Shown one piece after another: positions 1 to 8,620 of a stretch of 59,768 bases of DNA. The DNA lies in contig NZ_JAAIIJ010000026.1 in NCBI RefSeq assembly GCF_012932445.1, forward strand, positions 1-59,768. The letters are read 5' to 3'. Each line of letters begins with the position of its first letter. Positions within the stretch are counted from its first letter, which is position 1. The position numbers and the translations under genes were made by a program. Origin of the DNA: Bifidobacterium panos. GTDB lineage: Bacteria > Actinomycetota > Actinomycetes > Actinomycetales > Bifidobacteriaceae. The notes under the pieces are model-generated. The model ran no database searches. It worked only from the letters and a program-made list of their open reading frames with translations, and was not told the DNA's origin.

Positions 1-149
1 CCATCCAACCCGCCGAACACCAACACAATTCCCCCCAGAAAACCCCGGAATTACAGGGCAGCCCGCTCCACCCAAAACGCAACGCCCACAACAAACCAAG
101 GGGGAAATCATTCCCCCGACCCAACGAATCAACCGAAATAACAAGGGAC

Positions 150-720
150 CAGCTTAGGGCTCCCGCGGGCGGGAGCTGTCAGCCGTCAGGCTGACTGAGG
201 GTGGTCGAACAGACACGTGCCTGGTGAAACCACCCCCAGTCGCGCATCCGCGCGACAGCCCCCGACGTCTTGTGCGACGCTCGCGACGCTATCGCTGCTC
301 GCTGCTGCGAAGAGCCCACTGGGCTCTTCGCCCAGCGGGGGCCCGCCAAGGCGGAACACCGGTTAAGGCCAAAATGACTTAGGCGGATGTTGCCGTGTGA
401 GACGTAAGACTTGGCCTACCGGCCCGGAGGGTGTCGAACACGGCAACATCCGCCGCCAAACACCGGAATCGCAAACAACACGCAAACCTAACGGAACAGC
501 GAAACGCACACTAAAAACAAAATGGCGGGACGCACACTGAGAACGGGAAAACGGGCACTGTAATCCGAGACAAACTGAGAACAGGAACGATGGACGCTGC
601 GACTCAAGCACGCAGGGAACGACTTGCTGTGTCGGCGGAATGACACGGAAGACACGGGATGGACTATTAACGCAAAATGACGCACCTTTTGAAGGCAAAA
701 CGAAGAATCTCACCGAGCTC
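150..720. repeat. Left copy of a long dispersed repeat region, non-coding
   Basis: Bases 1-739 hold no convincing gene. From about 150 a module starts with a short stem (GGGCTCCCGC/GCGGGAGC) and runs through a GTGGTC...GACCACCCC-type stem to CGCGCATCCGCGCGACAGCCCC. It is followed by a GACGCTCGCGACGCTATCGC block, then the 73-bp palindrome. Closely similar text in the same order lies at about 42230-42480. The stretch 590-690 (actcaagcacgcagggaacgac...) resembles 42040-42140 and 42600-42700. Short ORFs here show no recognisable protein and are treated as chance. Confidence 0.75.
382..454. repeat. 73-bp palindromic element, copy A
   Basis: The ends are GGCGGATGTTGCCGTGT and its exact inverse ACACGGCAACATCCGCC, separated by about 39 bp that include TTGGCCTACCGGCCCGGAGG. 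Near-identical 73-bp copies lie at 36269-36341 (opposite orientation) and 42396-42468 (same orientation, one mismatch in one arm). No coding capacity is evident. It may be a REP- or MITE-like element or a bidirectional hairpin; the sequence alone does not decide. Confidence 0.85.
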
Positions 721-739
721 TTCGCTGAATAGATAAAGG

Positions 740-1339
740 TTATAAATAGGGCTTAAAGGCGCGCTCGAGCAGGGGCACATGGCACATCAGCATCGTGCCG
801 TAACCCAAAACAACCAGCAGAAACAGCCCTTGCGGGAAATAGAACCAGCATGCCACCAGCAACCCAATCCACACCGCGTCAATCGCCACCATGCCCAGCG
901 TGAGCACGATATTGCCCACCCCGAATACGAACGCATTGACCAGCGTGCGCCCCACGGAGTTCTCGAATCTGGCCTGCAGCGCGAACACCCATTCAAAGCC
1001 GATGAGCCACACGATGCTCAACCCGAACTTCGGCACCAGCAGCGGCGTGATCTGCAACGCCACCCAAGACCATGTTAGCCCCGCGCCGACCACCCCGAAC
1101 ACCGCCCACAGCGCTGTCGCCTTGGCGAAATTGGCGCGGAACGCCTTGAAATAATTGGCTGTCACGCCTCCGCCCTCGCCCTGCACCACGCGGCGCGAGG
1201 CGTCACAGCCAGCCGCGAGCGCCGCGCCGATGGTCACCACCGGAATCGAAGTGAGCACCATGAGAATGTTGATCCACACCGCGTCGGTGAGGTTGCGCAG
1301 CTCCTGCATGAACCTGGAGTCCGGCGAAAGAAATCTCAT
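740..1339 (-). CDS. DUF624 (YesL-like) membrane protein
   Basis: A 199-residue protein with about five hydrophobic segments. It starts MRFLSPDSRFMQELRNLTDAV and contains the YesL-type N-terminal features (a hydrophobic helix followed by GAALAAGCDASRRV). DUF624 proteins are commonly encoded beside carbohydrate ABC transporters and glycoside hydrolases; their molecular role is unknown. Here it is divergent from the GH13 glucosidase, and two LacI-type operators lie in the shared intergenic region, so co-regulation is likely. The family assignment is from recognition of the sequence pattern, not a search. Confidence 0.75.
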   Translation of the reverse strand: MRFLSPDSRFMQELRNLTDAVWINILMVLTSIPVVTIGAALAAGCDASRRVVQGEGGGVTANYFKAFRANFAKATALWAVFGVVGAGLTWSWVALQITPLLVPKFGLSIVWLIGFEWVFALQARFENSVGRTLVNAFVFGVGNIVLTLGMVAIDAVWIGLLVACWFYFPQGLFLLVVLGYGTMLMCHVPLLERAFKPYL

Positions 1340-1437
1340 TCAGCGCTCCATTCATCCCGCATCGCTTTCGGCCCCGCCTCGGCCCTCTTATAGCCACTAT
1401 ATAGCCACAAGGGTAGGCTGATGTTGCTGACGGGGCA

Positions 1438-1518
1438 TGTTATCGTTGTCATGGTTGTTTCATGGTGTGTTCGGAACGCTGTATTTTGCAATAAATGAAT
1501 TGCATGATACCGTTGTCA
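1438..1518. promoter_or_regulatory. Two LacI-family operators upstream of the GH13 gene
   Basis: TGTTATCGTTGTCA at 1438-1451 and TGATACCGTTGTCA at 1505-1518 both fit TGNTANCGNTNTCA, a two-fold symmetric site with a central CG typical of LacI-family regulators. They sit between the divergent DUF624 and glucosidase starts. The right half-site CGTTGTCA recurs upstream of the permease genes and the binding-protein gene, pointing to one regulator, probably the LacI-family protein at 5742-6761 (inference). Confidence 0.65.
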
Positions 1519-1567
1519 TTAATAATGCAGACAATACAATATGCGTCAAATCAAGAAAGGACACCCG

Positions 1568-3325
1568 ATGACAGCCAATAACCTCAACGACGACTGGTGG
1601 AAGCAGGCCGTCGTCTATCAGATCTATCCGCGCAGCTTCAAGGATGTCAACGGCGACGGCCTGGGCGACATCGCCGGCGTCACCGAAAAGATGGACTACA
1701 TCGCGAGCCTCGGCGTGGACGCCATCTGGCTCAGCCCCTTCTACCCTTCCGACCTTGCGGACGGCGGTTACGACGTCATCGACTACCGCAACGTCGACCC
1801 GCGCTTGGGCACCATGGCCGATTTCGACGCGATGGCCCAAGCCGCGCACGCCGCCGGCATCAAGGTCATCGTCGACATCGTGCCGAACCACACCTCCGAC
1901 AAGCACGTCTTCTTCCAGGAGGCCCTCGCCTCCGCCCCCGGCTCGCCCGCCCGCGAGCGCTACATCTTCCGCGAGGGGCGCGGGGAACATGGCGAACTGC
2001 CGCCGAACGACTGGCAATCGTTCTTCGGCGGGCCGGCCTGGCATCGCGTCGAGGACGGCCAGTGGTATCTGCACCTGTTCGACAAGGCGCAGCCCGATCT
2101 CAACTGGGAGCACCCCGACGTGCACGAGGAGTTCAAGAAGACCCTGCGCTTCTGGTCCGACCACGGCACCGACGGCTTCCGCATCGACGTGGCGCACGGC
2201 CTGGCCAAGGATCTCGAATCCGAGCCGCTGGAAGTGCTGGGGGAGAAGTATTCCGTGCTCGACGGCCTGTGCCATGATTTCACGCACCCGCTGTTCGACC
2301 GCCGCGAAGTGCACGACATCTACCGCGAATGGCGTCAGGTGTTCAACGAGTACGCCCCGCCCCGCTTCGCCGTGGCCGAGGCGTGGGTGGTGCCGGAGCA
2401 CCAGCACCTGTACGCCTCGGTGGACGAGCTCGGCCAGTCGTTCAACTTCGATTTCGCCGAGGCCAACTGGTTCGCCGACGAGTTCCGCGTGGCCATCGAG
2501 GGAGGCCTCAAAGCCGCGGCGGAAACCGGCGGCTCCACCACCACATGGGTGATGAACAACCATGACGTGCCGCGCAGCCCCTCGCGTTACGGCCTGCCGC
2601 AGATCAAAACCCCGGTGTATCACCAGTTGGTGCACGACTGGTTGGTGCATAATGGCCGCGCCTACCCCGAGAACCGCGAGCTCGGCACCCGTCGCGCCCG
2701 CGCCGCCGCGTTGATGGAACTCGGCCTGCCCGGCTCCGCTTACATCTACCAGGGCGAGGAACTGGGGCTGTTCGAGGTGGCTGATATTCCGTGGGAGCGT
2801 TTGGAGGACCCGACCTCGCTGCACACCAAGTGGGACACGACGGACAAGGGCCGCGACGGTTGCCGCGTGCCGTTGCCGTGGAGCAGCGCGGACGCGCCGG
2901 CTGCCGCTGACTGGAGTGCCGATGGCCGCTTCGGTTCGGGTGCCTCGTTCGGCTTCTCGCCGGCCACGCGCGCCGATGGCTCTGCTGCGGCCGACCCGCA
3001 CCTGCCACAGCCGTTGTGGTTTAAGGAGTATTGCGTCGATGTGGAGGAGGGCGATTCGCGCTCGATGCTGAACCTCTATCGTGCGGCGCTTGCGATTCGC
3101 CAGGCGGACTTGGTTGCCACCGGCGATACGTCCGCCAAGCTGCTCGATATGGGCGAAGAGGTGGTGGCTTATAGCCGTCCGGCCACAAATGGGCGCACGT
3201 TCGCCTCGGTGACTAATTTCGGTGCCGAGCCGGTTGAGTTGCCGCACGGCGAAGTGGTGCTCGCTTCGGCCGAGCTCGTTGAGGGTAAACTTCCCGCCGA
3301 TGTCACTGCTTGGGTGATGGGTTAG
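1568..3325 (+). CDS. GH13 alpha-glucosidase (oligo-1,6-glucosidase type)
   Basis: A 585-residue cytoplasmic GH13 enzyme expected to release glucose from short alpha-glucosides. It opens with WWKQAVVYQIYPRSF, the usual GH13 start. Conserved region I is VDIVPNHTSD. The nucleophile is Asp207 in DGFRIDVAHG, the acid/base Glu271 in VAEAW, and the third carboxylate Asp333 in MNNHDVPR. No signal peptide is seen. The start at 1568 is chosen over an in-frame ATG at 1541 because AGAAAGGA lies 6 nt upstream of it. Substrate (maltose, isomaltose, sucrose or trehalose-like sugars) cannot be read from the sequence; it resembles the bifidobacterial Agl enzymes. The nearby ABC transporter probably supplies its substrate. 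Confidence 0.9.
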   Translation: MTANNLNDDWWKQAVVYQIYPRSFKDVNGDGLGDIAGVTEKMDYIASLGVDAIWLSPFYPSDLADGGYDVIDYRNVDPRLGTMADFDAMAQAAHAAGIKVIVDIVPNHTSDKHVFFQEALASAPGSPARERYIFREGRGEHGELPPNDWQSFFGGPAWHRVEDGQWYLHLFDKAQPDLNWEHPDVHEEFKKTLRFWSDHGTDGFRIDVAHGLAKDLESEPLEVLGEKYSVLDGLCHDFTHPLFDRREVHDIYREWRQVFNEYAPPRFAVAEAWVVPEHQHLYASVDELGQSFNFDFAEANWFADEFRVAIEGGLKAAAETGGSTTTWVMNNHDVPRSPSRYGLPQIKTPVYHQLVHDWLVHNGRAYPENRELGTRRARAAALMELGLPGSAYIYQGEELGLFEVADIPWERLEDPTSLHTKWDTTDKGRDGCRVPLPWSSADAPAAADWSADGRFGSGASFGFSPATRADGSAAADPHLPQPLWFKEYCVDVEEGDSRSMLNLYRAALAIRQADLVATGDTSAKLLDMGEEVVAYSRPATNGRTFASVTNFGAEPVELPHGEVVLASAELVEGKLPADVTAWVMG

Positions 3326-3346
3326 TTTTTATTTACGTGCATAAGC

Positions 3347-3393
3347 AAAGACCCGGTTCTCGTGTTTTATGAGAGCCGGGTCTTTGGTTTTCG
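3347..3393 (+). terminator. Intrinsic terminator of the GH13 gene
   Basis: An inverted repeat AAAGACCCGGTTCT / AGAGCCGGGTCTTT (3347-3360 and 3372-3385) is followed by a T-rich run, 21 bp after the glucosidase stop codon. Confidence 0.85.
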
Positions 3394-3403
3394 CTAGACG
3401 AAG

Positions 3404-3470
3404 AGCTCTGTTGGGCTCTTCGTAGCAGCGAGCAGATAGCGTCGCATAAGACGTCGGGAGCTGTCAGTTG
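3404..3470 (-). repeat. Inverted partial copy of the dispersed repeat module
   Basis: The text gctcttcgtagcagcgagc...gacgtcgggagctgtc is, in reverse complement, the block at about 262-330. A shorter relative is at 36346-36390. The rest of 3471-3638 shows no gene. Confidence 0.65.
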
Positions 3471-3638
3471 AGTGCGGATGGCTGGGGCTCGTTACGCATG
3501 GACGGAAAAGTCTTCGGCCCGTTGTTTGACCGCCTCAGCCTTTCACCGCCCCGCCTCCGGCCCTGCAATTAAGGAGCGCACTTCCGTGCGCGCTCAATGT
3601 TACCTTCGCTCGGCTATCGCCTCGCTCAGGCGGGAGCT

Positions 3639-3683
3639 AAAGGCAGCCCACCGGGCTGCCTTTGTCAAGGGCTTCAGCCCTTG
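3639..3683 (-). terminator. Paired hairpins downstream of the permease genes
   Basis: AAAGGCAGCCC/GGGCTGCCTTT (3639-3663) is a strong stem directly beyond the permease stop. A second stem TCAAGGGC/GCCCTTGA (3664-3683) overlaps the last codons. The T-run on the minus strand is short (TTTAG), so termination efficiency is uncertain. Confidence 0.5.
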
Positions 3684-4513
3684 ACCGCCCCCGCCATTAC
3701 CCCCTTCACAATGTACTTTTGGCAGACTAGGTAGAAGATGATGATCGGGATGATCGCCAGCACCAGGCAGGCCATCATCGCACCCATGTCCACCGAACCG
3801 TAGCCGCCCTTCAGGTACTGCACAGCCACCGAAATGGTCTTGTACTTGCCCAAATCGAGCGTCAGGTACGGCAGCAGGTAGTCGTTCCAAATCCACATGG
3901 CCTCAAGAATCGCCACCGACACAATGGACGGCTTCATAATCGGCACCACAATCTGGAAGAAGATGCGCGGCACCGACGCGCCGTCGATCATCGCGGACTC
4001 CTCAAGCTCCTGCGGAATGCCCTTGATCACGCCGGTGAAGATGAACACCGCCAGGCCGGCGCCGAAGCCGAGGTAGATGATGCACAGGCCCCACGGGGTG
4101 TTGAGCTTCAACATGTCGGCCAGCTTGGACAGCGTGAACATCACCATCTGGAACGGCACGATCATATTGAACAGGAACAGCGTGTACAGCAGCTTCGCCG
4201 CCCAGTTGTTGGCGCGCACAATCCACCACGCGCACATCGAGGTGCACAGCAGGATCAGCAACACGGAACCGACGGTGATGAGCAGCGTCCAGCCGAAGCT
4301 GGCGAAGAAGTGCGTGGTTTCGATGCCGCGCGTGTAGTTCTCCAGCCCGACGAACGCCTTGCCGGTCGGCAGCGAGAACGCATTCTTGGAGATATAGGCC
4401 TTCTGCTTGAAGGAGTTGATCAGCACCAGCACGATGGGGAACACCCAGGCCAGCGACACCACGGAAAACAGCACCGTCCACAGGGCGGGATGCTTGGTCT
4501 TATTCTCGTTCAT
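3674..4513 (-). CDS. Carbohydrate ABC transporter permease (MalG type)
   Basis: A 279-residue inner-membrane protein with six predicted helices and the binding-protein-dependent permease EAA loop, seen as EELEESAMIDGASVPRIFF. It forms the transmembrane channel with the MalF-type protein encoded just upstream; the two genes overlap by one base (TGATG). The lipoprotein binding protein at 6926-8245 probably delivers the sugar. No ATPase is encoded here; bifidobacterial sugar transporters commonly share a distant MsmK-like ATPase (known of the family, inferred here). Confidence 0.9.
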   Translation of the reverse strand: MNENKTKHPALWTVLFSVVSLAWVFPIVLVLINSFKQKAYISKNAFSLPTGKAFVGLENYTRGIETTHFFASFGWTLLITVGSVLLILLCTSMCAWWIVRANNWAAKLLYTLFLFNMIVPFQMVMFTLSKLADMLKLNTPWGLCIIYLGFGAGLAVFIFTGVIKGIPQELEESAMIDGASVPRIFFQIVVPIMKPSIVSVAILEAMWIWNDYLLPYLTLDLGKYKTISVAVQYLKGGYGSVDMGAMMACLVLAIIPIIIFYLVCQKYIVKGVMAGAVKG

Positions 4514-5367
4514 CAGGCCGCCACCTCCTTGCTTGTCGTAAGTTTGTTCTGAATCAGCGCGATCACCGCCACCAGGATGAAGAACAGCACGGCCTTCGCC
4601 TGGCCGACGCCTTCCCAGCCCATGCGCCCGTAGAACGTGCGGGTGATGTTCATCGCCAAGCCTTCGGACATGTTGCTCGGCGCGCCGTTGGTCAGGGCGA
4701 GATTCTGGTCATACAGCTTGAAGCCGTTGGTGACAGTCAGGAAGGAACACACGGTGATGGAGGGCATCATCAGCGGGATGATGACGCGGAACATCGTCTG
4801 CGTGCCGTTGGCGCCGTCCACCTGCGCGGCTTCGAGCACGTCGGTGGGCAGGGATTGCATGCCGGCGATGTAGATGATCATCATGTAGCCGATCTGCTGC
4901 CAGCACACGAGAATGACCAAGCCCCAGAAGCCGTAGGTCGCCGAATAGGTCAGCGCCTTGCCCCAGTGGGCGAGGATGCCGTTGAGCAGCAGCAGCCAGA
5001 TGTAGCCCAGGATGATGCCGCCGATGAGGTTCGGCATGAAGAACACCGAACGGAACAGATTCGAGCCTTTGATCGCCTTGGTGAGCATATAGGCGATGAA
5101 GAACGCCACCACGTTGATGACGATGGTCGTCACGATGGTGAAGGCTGTCGAGAAGCCCAGCGCGTGCAGGAACTCCGGGTCCTTGAGCGCTTTGCCGTAG
5201 TTCTTCAAGCCCACCCATTCGCCGTCGGTGACGGTGGTGAACTCGCAGAAACTTAAGTAGACGCCCATGATGAAGGGCACCACGAATCCAATGATGAACG
5301 CGGCAAACGTGGGCAGGGCGAACAGCGCCCACCACTTGCGTATTGCCTTTCCAGCCATGCTAACCAT
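4513..5367 (-). CDS. Carbohydrate ABC transporter permease (MalF type)
   Basis: A 284-residue membrane protein of the MalF/UgpA family with about six helices and an EAA loop (DVLEAAQVDGANGTQTMF). It pairs with the MalG-type permease, whose start codon overlaps its stop. Start choice: the ATG at 5367 lies 12 nt after an AAGGAGGAGG ribosome-binding site; the in-frame ATG at 5358 is an alternative. Transcription probably starts in the 5368-5741 region, which holds three LacI-type operators. Confidence 0.9.
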   Translation of the reverse strand: MVSMAGKAIRKWWALFALPTFAAFIIGFVVPFIMGVYLSFCEFTTVTDGEWVGLKNYGKALKDPEFLHALGFSTAFTIVTTIVINVVAFFIAYMLTKAIKGSNLFRSVFFMPNLIGGIILGYIWLLLLNGILAHWGKALTYSATYGFWGLVILVCWQQIGYMMIIYIAGMQSLPTDVLEAAQVDGANGTQTMFRVIIPLMMPSITVCSFLTVTNGFKLYDQNLALTNGAPSNMSEGLAMNITRTFYGRMGWEGVGQAKAVLFFILVAVIALIQNKLTTSKEVAA

Positions 5368-5520
5368 GAAGCATCACTTCCTCCTCCTTGAGCCCGCCAC
5401 ACTACTTTGTGCGTATCGCGGATATCGGTTCACAATCAATGAGCCAAACACCATCTGCCGGTGGACGCGCACGCCGCGTGGCAGAACTTATCTGTCATGA
5501 TATCCGTCGTTCGCTGTTAT

Positions 5521-5663
5521 GTCAAACGTTGTCATTTATGTGGTTCACATTCGCCTCACTGGGGAAGATGGCGGCAAACTTGCAGTGTTGGAAAATAAGG
5601 GTTTCTCAGTTATCATGCTACTTTTTGCGTCTTTTGCAAACGTTTGTATTCCAATCGTTATCA
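5521..5663. promoter_or_regulatory. Three LacI-type operators between permease genes and lacI
   Basis: GTCAAACGTTGTCA (5521-5534), TGCAAACGTTTGTA (5635-5648) and TCCAATCGTTATCA (5650-5663) all centre on CG. The middle one is an almost perfect palindrome. They lie between the permease pair (leftward) and the LacI-family gene (rightward), so they can control both and allow autoregulation. Nothing gene-like is seen in 5368-5699. Confidence 0.65.
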
Positions 5664-5741
5664 TTGGATATATCGCATTGAAACAGCGTGTAAGCTGGAA
5701 TGAGTTTCCCAAAACCCGCACGCAACAACAGAAAGTGGCGC

Positions 5742-6761
5742 ATGAGCAGCAGTATCCAAGACGTGGCCGAGGAGGCGGGCGTCTCGATCTCCACAGTCTC
5801 CCGTTCCTTCACCCGCCCGAACCTCGTGTCGGCCAAAACCCGCGAGCGCGTGCTTGCCGTGGCCGACAAGCTCAATTTCTCGCTGTCGCGCTCCGCAGTG
5901 GCGCTGAAGTCCGGCCGCTCGTTGCGCATCGCGGTGCTGATGAGCGGGCATATCAGCCTGTGGTTCACCGCCTCCGTCATCGAGGGGCTCAACGAGGTGT
6001 TCCATGCCGAGGGCTACGACATCTCGATTTTCCAGATTTCCAGCATCGAGGAGCGCCAGGAGTTTTTCGACACCCTGCCCGTGCGCCGCAACGCCGATGC
6101 CGTGATCGTCGTCTCCTTCGACATCGATGCCAAGGAGAGCGCCCAGCTCGCCTCCGTCGGCGTGCCAATCATCGGCATCAACGCCGTCAAGCCCGAACAG
6201 CGCGGATTCGCCGCGGCGGTCAACATCGACGACACCCAAGGTTCCAGGCTCGCCGCGCGGCATCTGACAGTCCTCGGCCACCGCAATATCGCCTATATCA
6301 GCACCGATCGCGGCGTTTCGCTGTCGTTCTCGGTGAAGAACCGCTTTGATGTGTTCTGCGATTGCTGCCGCAAAGAGGGCATCGAGCCGCAGGTGGTGGT
6401 GTGCAAGGTCGACGGCAATGGGCATTACCAAATCGGCGATGTGATCACCCAGTTGATGAGCTTGCATGAGATGCCGACCGCCATCGCCTGTCAGGAAGAC
6501 GGCATCGCGCTGCCGTTGCTGTTCCAGCTGGAGCGCAATGGGTTCTGTGTGCCCGGCGATGTGTCGGTCATCGGATACGACGACAGCACCTACACCCACG
6601 ATATCGGCCTGACCACGATCCGTCAGGATCCGGTTGAAATGGCGCGCGAGGCCGCGCACATGACGCTCGATCTCATTGAGGAACGCGAACTGGAAACGGC
6701 ATTCCGCAATGTCGCCGCGCAACTGATCGTGCGTTCCAGCACCGCCCGCGTGCGGCGCTAA
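5742..6761 (+). CDS. LacI-family transcriptional regulator
   Basis: About 339 residues from the ATG at 5742. The N-terminal helix-turn-helix is IQDVAEEAGVSISTVSRSF, a standard LacI motif, followed by a periplasmic-binding-like sugar-sensing domain (SVIGYDDSTYTHDIGLTTIRQ near the C-terminus). The start could also be the in-frame ATG at 5700; neither has a good ribosome-binding site. 5742 puts the HTH at the usual distance from the N-terminus. It probably represses the surrounding sugar genes through the operators at 1438-1518, 5521-5663 and 8357-8469, and releases DNA on binding a sugar (inference from family and context). Confidence 0.85.
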   Translation: MSSSIQDVAEEAGVSISTVSRSFTRPNLVSAKTRERVLAVADKLNFSLSRSAVALKSGRSLRIAVLMSGHISLWFTASVIEGLNEVFHAEGYDISIFQISSIEERQEFFDTLPVRRNADAVIVVSFDIDAKESAQLASVGVPIIGINAVKPEQRGFAAAVNIDDTQGSRLAARHLTVLGHRNIAYISTDRGVSLSFSVKNRFDVFCDCCRKEGIEPQVVVCKVDGNGHYQIGDVITQLMSLHEMPTAIACQEDGIALPLLFQLERNGFCVPGDVSVIGYDDSTYTHDIGLTTIRQDPVEMAREAAHMTLDLIEERELETAFRNVAAQLIVRSSTARVRR

Positions 6762-6830
6762 CGGGCGCGGCTCGCGGCATATCGCGTCTGAAAGAGCGGC
6801 CGCGGCCCACATCAAACTTGCGATAAACCC

Positions 6831-6880
6831 AAAAAGGCGGCGACCGGAACGAATCCCGATCGCCGCCTTACTTTCTTTAC
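6831..6880. terminator. Bidirectional terminator between lacI and binding-protein gene
   Basis: AAGGCGGCGA / TCGCCGCCTT forms a stem with an A-run on the left and a T-rich stretch on the right, serving the two convergent genes. The minus-strand side is stronger (five T after the stem). Confidence 0.8.
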
Positions 6881-6925
6881 TTATCTTGCTTCTTGCTCTA
6901 GCGCCTATGCGCTCAGTCTATGCGC

Positions 6926-8245
6926 TCAGTGCGAAGCCTCGTACTCCGTGGCCCAGTTGTCCACGAACGCGGACTTCACGGCATCCCAGCTGCCGGTGCC
7001 CTGAGCGTACTCAAGCAGGGCGTTGCCGAGCTTGTTCTTCCACTCTTCGGACGGCATCATGGTGAAGTTCCACGTCACCTGGGTCTTGCCGGAGGTCTGA
7101 TCCTCGGTGGCGGCCTGGGTCAGCGGGTTGTCGGACTTGATGTCGGAGAAGGTCTTGAACGGGGTGGTGAAGCCCATCTCCGTGCTCAGCGCGTTCTTGC
7201 CGGCGTCGGAGGTGATGACCCACTTCAGGAATTCCTCGGTGGCCTTCTTGTCGGCGTCGGAGGCCTTGTCGTTGATGCACCAGTAGTTCTCGGAGCCGGT
7301 GGCCAAGCCCTGGTTCTCCTCGCCCTTGACACCGATGTAGATCGGCATCATACCCACGGAATCGGCACTCATGCCGGCCTTCTGCAGGTCGCTCCACGCC
7401 CAGGTGCCGTTCTGATAGAAGACGGCCTCGCCAAGCGCGAATTCGGAGTTGGCGTCATCGCCGGTCTTCGAGCTCAGCTGGGTGGGCTCGGTGGTGGAGT
7501 CCTTCAGGTACAGGTCGAAGATCTGCTTGTATTGCGCCAGATATGTGCCCTTGATCTTGGCCGGCTGCTCGGTGACCTTGTCGATTGTGAACTCGTAGAA
7601 GAGCGGCAGGTTCGCCAAGTGGGTCTTAAAGCGCCAGTCGGAGCTGGAGTCAAAGCCGGCGGAGGTGAACGCGCCCTTGACGCCAAGCTCGTCCTTGTGC
7701 TGCTGGATGCCGTCAGCGACGGCCTTGAGCTTGTCGAAGGAGTTGATTTCATCCACGGACTTCACGGCCGCGTCGTCAAGCGCAAAGTATTTGTTGAGGA
7801 TGTCCTTGTTGTAGATCAGGCCGTAGGTTTCCATCACATACGGCACGCCGACGACCTTATCGCCGTCCGTCAGCGCCACGTCCTTGTTCACGAGCTGATT
7901 GTAGACTTCGGTATCCTTCATGTCGGCGGTGTAGCGCTTCCAGTTCTGATATCCCACCGGGCCGTTGACCTGGAACAGCGTGGGGGCCTCGGTCTTGGCG
8001 ATCTCGGACTTCAGCGTCTGCTCATAGGTGCCGGAGGCGGCGGTCTGCACCTTGACCTCCACGCCGGTTTCCTCGGTGTACTTCTTGGCCAGCGCAGTCC
8101 ACTGATCGGCCGCTTCCGGCTTGAAGTTCAGGTAATAAACCTTGCCCTTGGCGTCAGACGAGCTGCCGCAGCCAGCCAGCGCGCCCACGGACATGGCGGC
8201 AATCGCAACCAGGCTGAGGGCCTTTTTCACTGAACGATTCATCAT
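6926..8245 (-). CDS. Sugar ABC transporter substrate-binding lipoprotein
   Basis: A 439-residue extracytoplasmic solute-binding protein of the carbohydrate type. The N-terminus is a lipoprotein signal (basic MMNRSVKK, hydrophobic core, lipobox GALAGC), so the mature protein should be lipid-anchored at the Cys. The mature part has family features such as an early FKPEAADQWTALAKKY segment and NYWCINDKASDADKKATEEF. Two adjacent ATG codons (8245, 8242) follow AAGGAAGG; either may be used. It is the probable sugar receptor for the permease pair at 3674-5367 and is separated from them only by lacI. Operators lie upstream at 8357-8469. Confidence 0.9.
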   Translation of the reverse strand: MMNRSVKKALSLVAIAAMSVGALAGCGSSSDAKGKVYYLNFKPEAADQWTALAKKYTEETGVEVKVQTAASGTYEQTLKSEIAKTEAPTLFQVNGPVGYQNWKRYTADMKDTEVYNQLVNKDVALTDGDKVVGVPYVMETYGLIYNKDILNKYFALDDAAVKSVDEINSFDKLKAVADGIQQHKDELGVKGAFTSAGFDSSSDWRFKTHLANLPLFYEFTIDKVTEQPAKIKGTYLAQYKQIFDLYLKDSTTEPTQLSSKTGDDANSEFALGEAVFYQNGTWAWSDLQKAGMSADSVGMMPIYIGVKGEENQGLATGSENYWCINDKASDADKKATEEFLKWVITSDAGKNALSTEMGFTTPFKTFSDIKSDNPLTQAATEDQTSGKTQVTWNFTMMPSEEWKNKLGNALLEYAQGTGSWDAVKSAFVDNWATEYEASH

Positions 8246-8356
8246 CGAACCTTCCTTCCTTGTTTCTTCCCCTGAGCACTCATCTCAAGGAGGCGTCGAC
8301 TTTGGCGCCGCCGAAATTTCTCGACAGTGACCATCATGACACATTTTGCCCATTAT

Positions 8357-8469
8357 TGCAAACGATGGCAGTATCAGTGTTGCAGAATCGACACATTACT
8401 GCTTCTCATTGCCTGTTTTTCTTGTGTTTCCAACGTTTGTTGAGCCTTTTAGCAGTGCAAGCGTTGTCA
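8357..8469 (-). promoter_or_regulatory. Three LacI-type operators upstream of the binding-protein gene
   Basis: TGCAAACGATGGCA (8357-8370), TTCCAACGTTTGTT (8428-8441) and TGCAAGCGTTGTCA (8456-8469) share the CG-centred layout of the other operators in the locus. The remainder of 8246-8620 shows no gene. Confidence 0.55.
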
Positions 8470-8620
8470 TTATTGGGGTTCTTTCGAGGCGCAAAAAGGC
8501 AAGCAAGGCTCTGCCTTGGAAGTCGATTATGTTCTCTTCACAAGGGAAACTAGCGCGCACATGCGCGACTTAAGGGCCGGCACAGCGCCAAGCCCTTGGC
8601 AACTCGAAGCGTTTCAGCAG

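Noticed and set aside
363..713. Minus-strand ORFs of 116 and 65 codons
   Set aside because: They run through the palindromic repeat element, and similar frames appear at the other repeat copies, so they reflect the repeat and not a gene.
1460..3247. A 595-codon frame antisense to the GH13 gene
   Set aside because: The plus strand encodes a complete GH13 enzyme with all catalytic residues. The antisense product is a shadow of high-GC codon usage.
5661..6815. A 384-codon frame antisense to the LacI-family gene
   Set aside because: The plus-strand frame has a clear helix-turn-helix and sugar-binding fold; the antisense translation is His/Asp/Val-rich and featureless.
6920..8233. A 437-codon plus-strand frame over the binding-protein gene
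   Set aside because: Shadow of the lipoprotein gene, which has a signal peptide, a lipobox and a ribosome-binding site.
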